64,000 nucleotides of DNA from Hyaloperonospora brassicae (Eukaryota; Oomycota; Peronosporomycetes; Peronosporales; Peronosporaceae), in NCBI GenBank assembly GCA_947650285.1, contig CANTFL010001466.1, positions 186,001 to 250,000 on the forward strand, in the 5' to 3' direction. The notes below the pieces were generated by a model. It searched no databases and was not told the DNA's origin. It was given only the letters and a program-made list of their open reading frames with translations. The translations under genes were made by a program, and so were the position numbers. How positions within the stretch are numbered: the first letter of the stretch is position 1; every line of letters starts with the position of its first letter. Shown one piece after another: positions 52,565 through 64,000 of this stretch.

Positions 52565-54118
52565 ATGCCGACGCTCAACGACCCCGTCGAGATGGACGGC
52601 GGCGAAGACTGGAACGACTGGGTCGATGACAACTCATCTGTCAGCTACAACTGCGTGCTTTGTGCTAGCAAGTTCCGGGCGGAGGCGCCGCTGCACGCAC
52701 ATCTCCAGGAGGCGCACGACTTCTCTCTGCACGAGCAGATCCTGGCACACAAGCTGGACACGTACGGCACGATCCAACTCATCAACTTCATCCGTTGGAA
52801 TACCCTGGACGGAGTGGAAGCGGATCAGGTCAAGCAGACACTGGCTACGGAAGGCCGTGCTGCGTTCGAGAAAGAAGAGTACCTCAAGCCTGTGGTGGCG
52901 GACGATCCGCTGCTCTACTGTCTCGACTGCGCAGACAGCGATTGCAGCGACGATGACGACGTCAACGACAGTGGAGAAGGCAGCAAAAAGATGGAAGTGG
53001 AGACGTCTCCTGCTCGAGGCGACGACAGCGACCTGGTTGCCAAGCTGCAACGGGAGAATCAAGAGCTCAAGCAGCAACTGGCCAGGTTTTCAAAGCTTGT
53101 GCGGGACTTTGTCGTTGATGGCGAAGATGATGCGCCCATTGAAGACGCCGCAAACAACGACACGTACTACTTTGACTCGTACTCGAAAGTGGATATTCAT
53201 CGCGAGATGATCACGGACAGGGTCCGCACAGATGGCTACCGGAACGCTATCCTCAACAACCCGGAGATATTTAAAGACAAGGTAGTGCTAGATGTCGGCT
53301 GTGGCACAGGTATCCTGAGCATGTTTGCTGCTCAAGCTGGTGCTGCGAAAGTGATTGGCATCGATTGCAGCGAAATGGGCAACGTGGCGCGCGAGATTGT
53401 AGCGGCCAATGGATTCAGCGACGTTATCACGATTCTTCGTGGCAAAGTCGAAGACATGGATCTGCCTGTCGACAAGGTGGACATCATTGTCTCTGAGTGG
53501 ATGGGCTACTGCCTTCTATACGAAGCAATGCTGGACACGGTGCTCTTCGCGCGAGACAAGTGGCTCGCCCCGGGTGGTCACATGTTTCCTGACAAGTGTT
53601 CATTGTTGATTCAGGGTATGGAAGATTCATCCCAGCGCCTTGCTTTCTGGGACGACGTATACGGGTTCAACATGCAGCCCGTCAAGTCCAACATCTCAAT
53701 CCGAGACGCGTTTGTAGAAGATGTTCAGCAGAGTGACATCATCACGAGTCGCGAGCTGCTGCAGGAGATTGACATTGATCACGTCACATACGATGGGCTC
53801 GACTTCCACTCAACCTTCACACTGTCCGTCACGAGGGATGCGACCATGCACGGGTTCGTGTCCAGCTTTGACGTTGGCTTTGAGCGCGATCTCCCGCGCC
53901 CTGAGTACTTCACAACGGGATGCGAAGGTGCTCCAACGCACTGGCACCAGGTCTTCTTCCATATCTCGAAACCTTTTACCGTGAAGAAGGGTGACCGAAT
54001 CGACGGTAAATGGTGGGTGCGGCGGAACGCCGAGAACCCACGCTTCCTTGACGTCGAGATTGAGTGGAAGGAAGCGATTGAGGAAGCGTTTCTTGTCCAG
54101 CGTTATCGTATTCGCTAG
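52565..54118 (+). CDS. PRMT3: Protein arginine N-methyltransferase 3
   Basis: A type I arginine methyltransferase that makes asymmetric dimethylarginine. PRMT3 in other eukaryotes is cytosolic and modifies ribosomal protein RPS2 (uS5). It has 517 residues in a single exon. The C2H2 finger that defines PRMT3 is at residues 30-51 (C30, C33, H46, H51). An acidic linker follows (about 125-150, SDCSDDDDVNDSGEG), then a short coiled coil (KLQRENQELKQQLARF). The SAM-binding motif VLDVGCGTG is at 241-249, the double-E loop SEWMGYCLLYE at 310-320 (E311 and E320), and the THW loop at 458-460. The beta-barrel C-terminus ends FLVQRYRIR. All catalytic features are present. It is convergent with RAB3GAP2, and the two stop codons are about 530 bp apart. 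Confidence 0.96.
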   Translation: MPTLNDPVEMDGGEDWNDWVDDNSSVSYNCVLCASKFRAEAPLHAHLQEAHDFSLHEQILAHKLDTYGTIQLINFIRWNTLDGVEADQVKQTLATEGRAAFEKEEYLKPVVADDPLLYCLDCADSDCSDDDDVNDSGEGSKKMEVETSPARGDDSDLVAKLQRENQELKQQLARFSKLVRDFVVDGEDDAPIEDAANNDTYYFDSYSKVDIHREMITDRVRTDGYRNAILNNPEIFKDKVVLDVGCGTGILSMFAAQAGAAKVIGIDCSEMGNVAREIVAANGFSDVITILRGKVEDMDLPVDKVDIIVSEWMGYCLLYEAMLDTVLFARDKWLAPGGHMFPDKCSLLIQGMEDSSQRLAFWDDVYGFNMQPVKSNISIRDAFVEDVQQSDIITSRELLQEIDIDHVTYDGLDFHSTFTLSVTRDATMHGFVSSFDVGFERDLPRPEYFTTGCEGAPTHWHQVFFHISKPFTVKKGDRIDGKWWVRRNAENPRFLDVEIEWKEAIEEAFLVQRYRIR

Positions 54119-54650
54119 AAACCGAAAGGGCAAAGCATGCTCGCTGAATATGCTTCACCATTTTCTTGAGATCGTTTACAACTTGCAACCAGCGTGAATG
54201 GGGTATTGCAATACGGTGTAGTGCTTCCAGCTTGGTCTAAGGTAGGACTAAGGTCGAAGGCGGAATAGTAATGTGCTTAGAGACGTAACTTTGCCATCCA
54301 GGCGTATACTGGCCGAGCCTAACGCACTCGCAGTGGCAAGATTCGTGTTCTGAAGGTCCGTCGTTGGTATGATCGCACTGATAATCTAGGTGCAGGATAG
54401 TCTGCACTGCGCTGTGCACATGGCGAAGTCTCCCGATTTGGCGTTATTAGCAGCGTACACCGTCTTGCTGTACACCACCACAGGTCTGAGTGTTCTGTAT
54501 TGATGATACCGAGCACAACAACGTGCAGCGTAATACTTTGCATTCGTATCGGGCCCCATCCGGCAACTTCCTTGGCCGCATTTCGGACACTTAATTTGCA
54601 AGCCAATGCTAGCGATATAAATTTCAATTCCCCAAATTTGACTGATGTAA
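54119..54650. other. Convergent intergenic region with a Cys-rich minus-strand frame
   Basis: Between the PRMT3 and RAB3GAP2 stops, the minus strand (about 54386-54627) has a frame reading IKCPKCGQGSCRMGPDTNAK and YYAARCCARYHQYRTLRP, with a CxxC pair like a zinc ribbon. It lacks an ATG in that frame, and the family was not recognised. It could be an exon or the remnant of a mobile element. Confidence 0.3.
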
Positions 54651-57600
54651 CTATGACTGCGGCTTCACCTGGCTAATGACGTCCTTCACGAGCACGGACA
54701 TAGCCGAAACCTTTTCGAATTCCTCACCCGTGGGTACCATCATGGACAAACACTTGAGCAGTAGATAGTGGGTCGAAGTAAGCGATGGCGTGAGATCAAG
54801 CTTCTCGACGAGAGCGTCTACCGCGAGAGGTGGCTGGGTATCATTGAGCACCCAAGCGAACACGTCTGCAGGCAGCATGCTCATCAGAACAGCGTACTCC
54901 GCTTCGGTCTTCATTCGCTGCAAAATAAGTGAAAGCCGAGCTCGTGCAATGGATCCCAGCTTAGATACCAACCGTTCCGGCCTTCGCATTCTTTCAATTG
55001 CGAAATCTGCTCGCTCATCTCGTCCGGACTGATACAAGAAGAGCACGTGCTCTTCACGGATCACCTCCGATGATAGTCCAAACGCCTCTGCCAGCGCAAA
55101 TCCAAGCGTTTCGTCATGCCGGAGTAGCTCCTTTGAAAACTTGACCCGATTTTCGCTGATACAAACCATCTCCTCTGCGCTTGGTTGGGCAAGCAGCTGG
55201 CTCGTTTGAAAGCTGTCCGGACAGCACAAGAAATGCCCTTGATCTGAAAATAGCTTGGCGATCGAGACCGGGGTCACTGCTGTTGCAGCAAATGAGTCGA
55301 GCAGCATAATTAAACTGGTGTGATCGGCGATCTGTGACGCTGAGACGGTTTCGAGTTTGAAGCTGCGCAAGCTTTTGATTAGCATCGACGTTTCGTACGA
55401 GGGTGGCCAATGCTGTCGAAACAGCACGTGGAGATCATTAACCGGAAGATGCCATCGACATGGCTGCGTCAGACACCTCATTTTATATTCAGCCATTGGC
55501 AGCTCGTTATCGTCGTCACAAGATTCGTCACCTTCACTTGCTTCATCTTCAACATCGCTTTTATCATGCATACCTGACGTAATCGGTGCGGTCGAAATCG
55601 TCTGTACCGAAGTTAAAAGCATTGCAAGTAGGTTCCGGATAATACCAAAAAAGCGCCGAGCGACTTGTGCCTGGAGACCACGTTGGGGCTTTCTACCTGC
55701 AGCACTTTCCTCCCAAAAAGTAACCAGTGTTGCCACGTGCACGCGAATGTATCGCTCCCATATATGAGCCGCCATCGCTACTTTCAGGTGAAGTGACTGA
55801 ACACAGTCAAGCTCTAACAGCGCGCCTTCTATCTGACGCATGTCGGACCGCTCAGCGTTCCATGTAGTGCAAAGTGTCTCGACGCGACAACAACACAAGG
55901 CGTCTTTGCTCGATAGTTGAGGGCATGCAAGCATTACGGCTGCCCAATCTCGCATATCTGCAGCCTTTCGACAATCTTCCATACTCGCAACCCACCCGTC
56001 GGTCTCGTCACCATCGACATCGACATCCGCATGGTCTTCTGGCAATTGCACAGCAGCGTCATCTTCACCGACCTCGTGGCCGTCATTCAGCTGCATGACG
56101 GCAACCCTCTGCATGACATCATCCACATGTTCGACAGCGTCAACGGACAAACAGCCAGCTTTTCCAAGCCGCAATGACAAGTGCATCGTTTTGGCAATAC
56201 ACTCCTGCAGAACGGCCCAGCGTACACCGCTAGCAATGATGCTATACTTTCCAAACGTGGCTTCTTCGGCATGTTTCGCCGACTGTTTTTCGCTCCATCC
56301 ACAATGCGCACTTAACACAAATGCATGAAAAAGCTTTGGCGTCTTACAGCATGAATCGAAGAATTCCACGACAGACGGATGACAATCTCGCAAGCGAAAA
56401 ACGCGGGTTTCTGTCGGCACGTAGGACACGTCAACATTGTCCCCCTCTTGTCCGATCGCTTCCTCCACATCTGCAATGACGAAATATGGTTGCAGCCAAC
56501 GTTGGAGAGACGACGACGATGAAGGAGAGGGAAGAGCGAGCACCATGCCAAGAGGCAGTGAAAAGTACCAATCAACAAATAACTTTGTGAGAATCCCTTC
56601 CGTCAGATAAAGGGTAGAATGTAATCGTTGCAGCTCCTGCAAAGTCATGCACATGTCAGAACCCAATGCATATCCCTCAATACTTGTCAGTAGTCGCCCA
56701 TACCTGAACCGCGAAGACGCTCGATAGCACTGGAGCGAAAATAAACGTCAAGAAGCAGTTCCTATGCGCGAGAGTCGAAAACTTGCGCAAAAGCGGAGTC
56801 CCTAACACACGGAAAGCATCACGCAAAAAGTGCTCGTCCGTCTCAGCGGTCTCAAATAGCGATATTATGTCTCGGCGACGAGGCAAGTCCGGATCATCAA
56901 ACGGCATCGAAAAGAATTCCATAAACTCCCACGCAGTCAGCTGACTGGCACTATCACTCGCTCTGCATGTCTTGATACACGATTCATCGTCGAAGGCAAG
57001 ACCAGCCCGACGATAGAGTTCATACCATGGCATAACACGAGAGAACGGAGGAGAGTTATTCTCTTCACAGCCAGAGCTTGTACTGGATTGCAATAGGATT
57101 TCCCGGTCAGAGGTCTGCAGCATAGACATGAAAGCATGCTTTCCACTCGCAAATTCCTGCAAGCGCAACCAAACTATGAGATCCGAAGGCCTGGAAGAGC
57201 ACATGAATAACGCGTGATCTGCACAACACACTTACAGTCTGGAAGCCGATAAATGTAGATACGAGGCGGTATTGCCAAAGTAACTTCCACTGAAGGGACA
57301 GGCTTGCACCTGTCGGTGTTGCAAATGCTACCTCGTTTTTCAACGCCTGCAAAGACACGTGTTTTAGACAGACTGACGATTCGGCGGCAACCATAGACTA
57401 CGTACCAGCTGTAAGTTCTCCAGTGCCCTTAACAAAAAGGCAGCATCAAGCGATCTCATGTCAGCCTTTAGTAAGACGTCCAGAAGTGCCTGGATCGTCG
57501 TCAATGCAGAAAAACTGCGCATGTCTTCTAGCAACGAATTCAATGTATTGTGCTCATGTGTATGGTCACCATTTTTCTTCACAAACGCATGTAGACTACC

Positions 57601-59091
57601 GACCACTTGGTGCAAACGAAACTGCTCCTCTTGAAGTTTGTTCTGCGTAAAATACTTCATCAAAGTCGATGCATTAGGTAGCCGAGGTTTTAGCTCAATC
57701 ACTTCCGACATAGTACCGCTCGATTTCGTCAAAATATAACACTTTGTTCGTCTGGTGACGGAATCGAACTGCGTGAATAGTTTCGCGCAGTTACCCACAG
57801 CAAAACTAAAAACTCGGGGGCCATATCGTGCACGCCATACTTCGACAATGCCACGTTGAGCAGAGTAAATGACCAGGTATAATCCAAGTGGACGACGAGC
57901 ACCTTCCAAGCCCTGCATCCAGCCACACTGTCCATTTCGATACCCTTTCCACATCCTTATAACAACCATTCGAGAGGTATCAATCAGTACAATACGTCCC
58001 AACGAGTCCGAAACAGCGGCTAATTTGCCCGAAGGACTCAGTACCAGGACTCGACATCGTCGCCGTTCATCTTCGTCAATCGAGTGAGTCGAGCCAAGTG
58101 GGGTTGGCATGTGCTCCACTGCAGAATCAATCGCATCTGAACTCAAAGGAGCAGCCACCGCTCGCTGCTCATCTCCACGAGCCAACGTCTCGTCTGTGCC
58201 TCGTCTCCATCCCCACGTCGTTGCGAAGCGCCACGCCGCCCCAGCCGCTCTGGATGCAATGGCTATCGCAATTTGCGCCAAGTGAATGATCGAGTTCTGG
58301 TCGTTGCCAGCCGGGTAGAACGAGAGAAACGGCGCAGAGCCCGCACTCACGATCGTGTAGACACCAAGACGAGCGTGTGACTGAAAGATTGTGGGTCGGA
58401 CTGGTCCACACGGGACTGCAGCCACCACGTCTGTCTGGCCTCGCAGCGAGTACTTGCGAACCTTATGGACTTGAGCCGGCTCCACGCCTCCAGCCCGCAC
58501 CGCAGCGATCACCTCCGAGACCTGGAGCACAACGACTGTGGCATCGGCGTACAAGACCCAGAACTCGGCCGGCTCGGGCTCGCTTGGTGCTTGACTTGGC
58601 AGCGTGGCTCGACGCGGCGCCATAGTCGCCACGTCCCTATTCACCGTCAGCTTGTGCACTGCAGCGCGGTGCAGCTGCTGCTCAAAGACAAGCGCTCCCG
58701 AGCGCGTAAACAAGCGCACGATGCCGGTGGTGTAGCCCACACACACGAACGCGCTGTCGAGCCACGTGACGTCGGCCACTCGCTCGTGCGGCTTGAGCCG
58801 AACGGTCTGTGCATCGACAATGACATGCAAAGACGATGCGTACGATTCTGGCGATCCCTTAGCTGCGTCTGTGTCCCTGTGTGTGAGGTAGATCGCGCGC
58901 TCGAAGCCCAGCACGAGCGTCAGATCGACCGCCAAGTCCATGCACACGCGTGCAGTGTCAAAGAGCGACACGCACACGTCCGGTGCGTCGTCCGAGCGTA
59001 GGGACGAGCTGTCGATGTGAAGCAGTACGGCCACTGCGTCGTCTGCAGCGTTTGCGGCCCCAGGCAGCGCGGAGACCGCTGAAGGTTCCAT
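54651..59091 (-). CDS. RAB3GAP2: Rab3 GTPase-activating protein non-catalytic subunit (four exons)
   Basis: The non-catalytic partner of RAB3GAP1. In animals the complex acts as a GAP for Rab3 and as an exchange factor for Rab18 at the ER. Exons on the minus strand: 59091-57406, 57346-57236, 57156-56704 and 56636-54651. The introns are 59, 79 and 67 nt, GT-AG, all phase 0. They join to 1411 residues, close to the about 1390 of the human protein. The N-terminal WD-like domain carries the signature MWKGYRNGQCGWMQGLEGA, then YLVIYSAQRGIVEVWRARYG and GPRVFSFAVG. The middle includes MPWYELYRRAGLAFDD. The C-terminal helical domain spans the last exon to ISQVKPQS. ATG 59091 starts MEPSAVSALPGAAN, only 22-28 nt after an initiator-like TCACTCT on the minus strand. 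No frameshift is seen. The catalytic subunit RAB3GAP1 is not in the window. Confidence 0.92.
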
Positions 59092-59299
59092 GCGCCTTTA
59101 TTCTTTTGGACGAGAGTGATGGTCGTTGGTGGTGTGCAGGACACCACAGACGGGATAAAAGTATCCTCGAATGAGTGAGTTTATTTTGCTAAACGTGATC
59201 CATCTCGACTTCTAAAGCGATTTATGTCACTCTTTGAATCGCCCAATCGGAGGCAGTCACCCAGGAGTAGCGACAACACAGCGAGTTTTGTGCTTAACA

Positions 59300-62200
59300 A
59301 GCCTTGTTCCTCCTATCCAGGTCATGACGGATCCGGACATCCGGCGCAGTCGGCAATCCTGGACCCTCCCACGCGAGCAGAGGACGGATTCCCAGTCCGG
59401 ATCCAGGCAACCACAGGCCCCGTAGTGGACACTTCCACTACGATCCCAGCCTCTTAACTACCCTTGTTGCCAGCAAAAGACATATACATCAGCCTCATTA
59501 AATACATCAAGGAGGCCAAGAGTGCGGAACTAAGAGAGACGTGGTCGATTAAGCTGGCGTACCTATTAGCGGAGGTCTACAACGCAATACCGGCCAAACG
59601 GGAGCAGGTCGCGCCACAAAAGGTTCGGTACCCGAAATTGCATCCAGTTGAACGTGCGATGCTCACAACTTTCTTCGAGGAGGCGTGCGTTTAAGTCGAT
59701 TGCCTCTTGCTCCAACGGGAAATGTATGCTACAAGCATCTGTCATGACATTTTAAACACAACATGGATGCTCAGTACTGTTTTGGAGTGTATAACGAGTA
59801 AATTGCGCTGATCAAATTTCCCCGTACTTACTCACTAGCGGGAAAGATAACAAGGGACCACCTTCCTAACGCGGGCCAACACTCTACGGCGGCAGCAGAC
59901 AGGTATGAGGATTTCATGTTCAATCCGAATAAATACCCTCCTCAGGAGCGTGCTCGACTGAGAGCACTCTGCGTGGAGAAGCTAGGCCCTGCGGGCTCGC
60001 GACAGTTGCGGGAAGGTATAAAGGACAATTGAGAAATCATGAAAGGATTGGCAGAGGGTGATATCGTGGGCAGACGTCTTCCACCGTTGCTGGCAGGTAA
60101 GTTTAATCATTCAAAACTACTCCGATTGCACAGCACCATTCAATGCAGCTCGAAGAGAACTTAAGCTTTCGTCTCAACGGAAAATGGACAATTCCGACCA
60201 GCCGGATACACACGCAGGCAATCAAGAAAGACATCTTGGCATCATTGTAGCTCACACACGTCAACCTGCAACGCCTGCACGATCTACTTCGCAAAATGAA
60301 GACGTTGAGTTGAGATGAGGTTTTCAAACCATTCACCTCGTCTTTTTCGACCGTAAATCAGCAAGGAGACTCAACTGATGACGGTATTCTGCAAGCTAAT
60401 AGTATATAGATTGCACTGTAAGCACGGAGAGTCCGCGCGGTCAGCATGGGACAGAAGAAATTAACTTGTCCACACACGGCATCGGGTACGAAGTGCATTT
60501 GTACAACGTTTTACACTTCGTAGAAATTCAAAACATTTCTTCGTTCATCAGCAAGCACAGTGCGGCAATGTCCGACCCGGAGAGAGCTATCAATGATGGC
60601 AGATTTAACTTGCTTCTGGATTTTCGCAAGGTATATGACATGGTCTCACGAGAATTCTTACTCGAGGTATTCCGGCTATTTGGCTTCGTGGAAGCCTTTG
60701 TTATGGTTAAAGATGTTATGATGACGGCACCACGGCGCGGTTCGTAGTAACCGGAATGCTCTCACATCCTATCCCTGTACTTACGGGATCCGACAGGGTT
60801 GCCCTTTGTATCCTCTACTTTTCTACTTCTGGCGGAGATACTGGAAATTGCCATAAATTAAAACACACGTATTAACGTGCTACAACATCCTGGATATCCA
60901 GACACGGAGCAGAAAATTTTCGGGATTTATTGACGATTCGACTATTTTTCTCGATCGCGCGAAATATCTGCCGCAGGTATTGACCATCGTGCAGCGCTTC
61001 GAGGAACTCTCTGGGCTGTTTGTTCAACCGGCAAAGATTGTGCTGATATTTTTAATACAGCGGTTGATGTCACGGAGTATAACGGGATTTCTGTCCTTCA
61101 ACATGGAGTTTCGACTAGGTATCTCGGGGATCTTGTGGGAACCGGAGATCTAGTTGACGCTATCTAGGCATTACGGGTCCGGAATGTGAGAAAGCGGCTA
61201 GCCACAGCGACTAGTAATTCAATTAGCGTCGACGTCCAGATTATGCTACTCAGATTATAATTCTCTCCGCTGTCCTCTATATTGCGGTGGTCTTCAGAAT
61301 CTCTCAGTGGGCCAAGAAGGAATCGCACAATCTTTAAAATCGATTTATTTGGCATCATTTCATTTCAACGGCCACCGGCAGGCATCAGGTCAATCCAGGC
61401 CTGCTGTATACCCCACGTGGTACGGGCAGAATCGGCTTTATCTCCCTAGATGTCGCCATGAACACGCAAAATCTAAAGCACGCCATGCAATGGTCGATTT
61501 ACAAACAGGGCCGCTATTGTTTTGCGTGGGCAATCTGGACATTTTAAGATGCCGAAGACACTACGAAGTGGAGACTATCGCCGATCTTAAGGAACTCTCG
61601 GCGCCGCCGTCTTAATACTGAACCTCAACAAAACAAACAAGCAGAAGTCAGTGCTTGAATTGTACCTGCGAAGGTCGAATGGTTGACTTTTCAGTAGCGC
61701 CGACACATATCATTCTAGCGCGTAGTAGGTAACCTAGTATCCACTCGTAATGGACGCGGGTTGCTTCTTTAGTATTACGACAACATACCAACGCTCAAGT
61801 ACATTTACAATCAAGATCACAAGCAATTTTAAGCAACTTATCGATGGGATCAGAATCAATTTGTCGTCGATGACAAGGGGCGATCACTAGCAGCAAGCAA
61901 ATACCCACTGCCACGGGCATGTCGTCTAGAGGAACTACACGTCACGCGTTTGTCGACGCTGGACAACAAAATCCGCTTTTCATGTACGGGAGAAAATAAG
62001 TGTCACACGATCACCAAATTAGGACACTGGGCGACGGCAATCCTTATGGATTATCCGGCTTACCAATTCGGGGAAACAGTCTGTGTGCCACCGAAACTTA
62101 CACTTCGGACGGTTGTGAGGCCCTCACATATTTACGTGGACCTCTATAAGTCGTATTGTTGTCAGCAGCAATTTCGCGACCCCCGGGAGAAAAATTATTC

Positions 62201-63150
62201 CTTCTTCACCCCTATTCAGGCGGTCAATATTATTGATTGGGTTATCGATCAGATGGACGGCGTACCAGTAGAAGACATGCAGGAATTAAACGTTATCCAA
62301 CAGGTAACACTGTTCAGAGCACTCGTACTAGTAGCGCACCCGCATTGACATGGGTTTCTGTGGTTCCTTCCCCCGACCCTCAACAATATTCGCTCATATG
62401 AAGAGTAAAAATGCCAGCCGTCTTAGAAGTCGAAACGATATATGGTTCCAGCTCTCTTAGCTGCAATCTACAGACAACAACACAGAGCTAACTCGAAGAA
62501 GGAGCTCATGAAGGAGGGTATATTTTGTTGTCGCAGTATCTGCCATTGCTGTATGAGCATCGCCATGCACTCACGGAGTATTAAATCTGAATTTGCTACC
62601 GAATAGCAACTAAAATTTAAAGCTGTATTATCCGCGGCAAGATCTCAGTGCCACGTGCAAGCGACATCTTGCCTGCCGCGGTCAGCTGGAAGAACTTGTA
62701 CATATCATTCAAGACTGCACGGGATGAAGACTGAGCTGGACCTATGTCGTGTCCCAGTGGTCACAATCATTAGCAACAGAAATTTAACTCCATCGGTACG
62801 AGCAAGCACATTATTTTTGACAGGCCTTTAAAGTACCCAGGTGGACACGGGCGGACATTAAGCACCCGTTTCCCGATTATGCTGACACCGTCGAACAGAC
62901 ATGGAGACGGATTAGGTAAATTGCTTGCTCGAACTGCGTCACCATGCAATGTATTCAGATGAATCGAAGCGTCCAAAATCAGACAGCATGGCACCGAAAA
63001 AAACTGTCGCCGAAGTGCAATTCATATTTGTACAACAAATGCGCACTGTAGCGATCAAGGCATAACGGAATGACAGATATCGAGCTGATAGCTTCTTCTT
63101 TCGACCAGTGGTGGAATTTCTTCTGAATAACGATTCACATCGGACGATGG
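59300..63150 (+). mobile_element. Degenerate LINE (non-LTR) retrotransposon
   Basis: Plus-strand relic of a LINE. The 5' part (about 59320-60330) holds short frames such as MTDPDIRRSRQSW and HPVERAMLTTFFEEACV that may be ORF1 remains. The reverse transcriptase is clear at 60466-61050. A conserved-looking frame at 61950-62348 (FGETVCVPPKLTLRTVVRP, PIQAVNIIDWVIDQMDG) belongs to the post-RT part by position. A zinc-binding segment CKRHLACRGQLEELVHIIQDC follows near 62655-62725. No endonuclease domain or poly(A) end was identified, so the limits are approximate. Confidence 0.65.
60466..61300 (+). pseudogene. LINE reverse transcriptase relic
   Basis: In three frames it shows the successive RT blocks: LLLDFRKVYDMVSREFLLEV (motif A, about 60610-60670), RFVVTGMLSHPIPV, then GIRQGCPLYPLLF (motif B, about 60787-60826), FIDDSTIFLDRAKYL (motif C with Asp-Asp, about 60930-60975) and FEELSGLFVQPAK (about 60999-61037). 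A further block GVSTRYLGDLVGTG (about 61109-61150) fits the following motif D/E region. At least two frame changes and several stops are present. Confidence 0.75.
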
Positions 63151-63699
63151 GACTTGACACCCTCTCTTGGCGACCCAATTTACCTTGCGGGAGCTTAGAG
63201 AGGTTGAGGGTCTTCAGAAACCTTGTACGCCTTAAGGGTAAAATGACAGCATGTTTCTTTCAGGAGATTAATAAATTGAACGATAGAAGTGATTTGCGCA
63301 GCAGATGTTCGTGTTGGCCAGAAATACGCAACATGAGCTTGTATTGACCAGCGCTTCTGAAGCTCAACCAAAACATCACTATAATGGAACGAAAAAGTCC
63401 GAGTCACGGGTTGAGTCATAACGATTTGTGTCTCCTTTCTGGAGTCTGGACAGAGAGTGATATGATAATACTTTATTAAGAAAGTAGGTGTTTGATGTAG
63501 ATTCATTTGGCCCATGGCAGTACTTTTGGGCCGCTGACCATCATGTCATAAACCATAAGCCAAAATGTATATAAAAGCAATTCACTTTTTATATATGCGT
63601 TAACGGGCCACTAATTGAATGATATAGGATACCATGTGGTAAAACTGTCGATGTGCCAGTCTTATTCTTGATTGAAAATGTTGCATTGTGGAGTGCCAG
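63151..63699. other. Unassigned sequence between LINE and LTR
   Basis: About 550 bp, moderately AT-rich. It may contain the 3' end of the LINE. Open frames up to 106 codons on the minus strand (63195-63515) show no recognisable motif. Confidence 0.3.
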
Positions 63700-64000
63700 T
63701 GTAATTGGGCACTGGAGACTACGCACTGACTTCAGTCTGTAGGATTGATCATCACTGACAACAATTTTGTCTAGTGCCCTGATACCACGCGTACGCGTAC
63801 GCAAAGGAGGTTTTACGAGTAAACGGCAACACTTGGTAGTAGGAAAAGTAAAACTGCTATTTAATATAATCAAGCCCTATACCTTGACCTATCAACTATT
63901 CCGAACATAAATTTATTCAATCATGCATGGTAACGTCTACCCACCACCCATTACGCGCGTCAAGTAGAGATTGTTGGGTTTATATAATGGCCTGTGTTAA
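63700..64000 (-). repeat. LTR of the TGTAACGGGG family, cut by the window end
   Basis: It begins TGTAATTGGGCACTGG. Further in it shares GTAAAACTGC, TTTAATATAA and CACCACCCATTACGCGCGTC with the solo LTRs at 14529 and 24025, in the same order and minus orientation. The right end lies beyond the window. Confidence 0.65.

Noticed and set aside
57220..57236. 17-nt intron in RAB3GAP2 (GTAAGTGTGTTGTGCAG)
   Set aside because: Too short and puts the next exon out of frame. The acceptor at 57157 gives a 79-nt phase-0 intron.

Overview
The window looks like a chromosome segment of an oomycete (Peronosporales type, Phytophthora or a downy mildew). This rests on short GT-AG introns (about 60-95 nt), compact genes separated by large repeat islands, chromodomain Ty3/gypsy elements, GC-rich Ty1/Copia elements, and host genes whose proteins (DHX16/PRP2 helicase, CYP86-like P450, Rab8-like GTPase, PRMT3, RAB3GAP2) fit a stramenopile. 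The placement is inference; no database was searched.

Layout. 1-9.2 kb: relics only. These are a gypsy integrase/chromodomain end, a solo LTR, a decayed minus-strand Copia element (1920-7420) and unassigned debris. 9.2-24.57 kb: one old plus-strand gypsy element serves as a nest. It carries a solo LTR in pol (14529-14995, 5-bp target duplication GCATC), a hAT transposon in its chromodomain tail (15276-18716, 8-bp duplication TTCGAGAC), a young minus-strand Copia element in its 3' LTR (18803-23988, duplication TAAAT), and a further LTR relic (24025-24469).

24.8-31.7 kb: two host genes, a DHX16-type spliceosomal DEAH helicase (+) whose 5' exon is not visible, and a cytochrome P450 (-). 32-41 kb: more mobile DNA. 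It holds a foldback hairpin, a pogo/Tigger-like DDE transposase relic, and a Mutator-like element with 480-bp inverted terminal repeats (35544-39031).

41.2-49.2 kb: a complete gypsy element (LTRs, GGAGA target duplication) with broken gag and pol, and a long intact antisense reading frame between its chromodomain and 3' LTR. 50.6-59.1 kb: the gene-rich part. It has a six-exon Rab8-like GTPase (+), single-exon PRMT3 (+) and four-exon RAB3GAP2 (-). A GTPase and a subunit of a Rab GAP/GEF complex are therefore near neighbours. 59.3-63.2 kb: a degenerate LINE (+). The window ends inside another LTR (63700 onward).

Most retroelement reading frames are disabled by single nonsense changes or frameshifts. 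The intact coding capacity is the five host genes and the antisense frame of the 41-49 kb gypsy element. The least expected signals are the LTR-end hairpins whose stem sequences differ between copies while pairing is kept, the antisense frame, and a Ser-to-Phe change in motif V of the DHX16 helicase.
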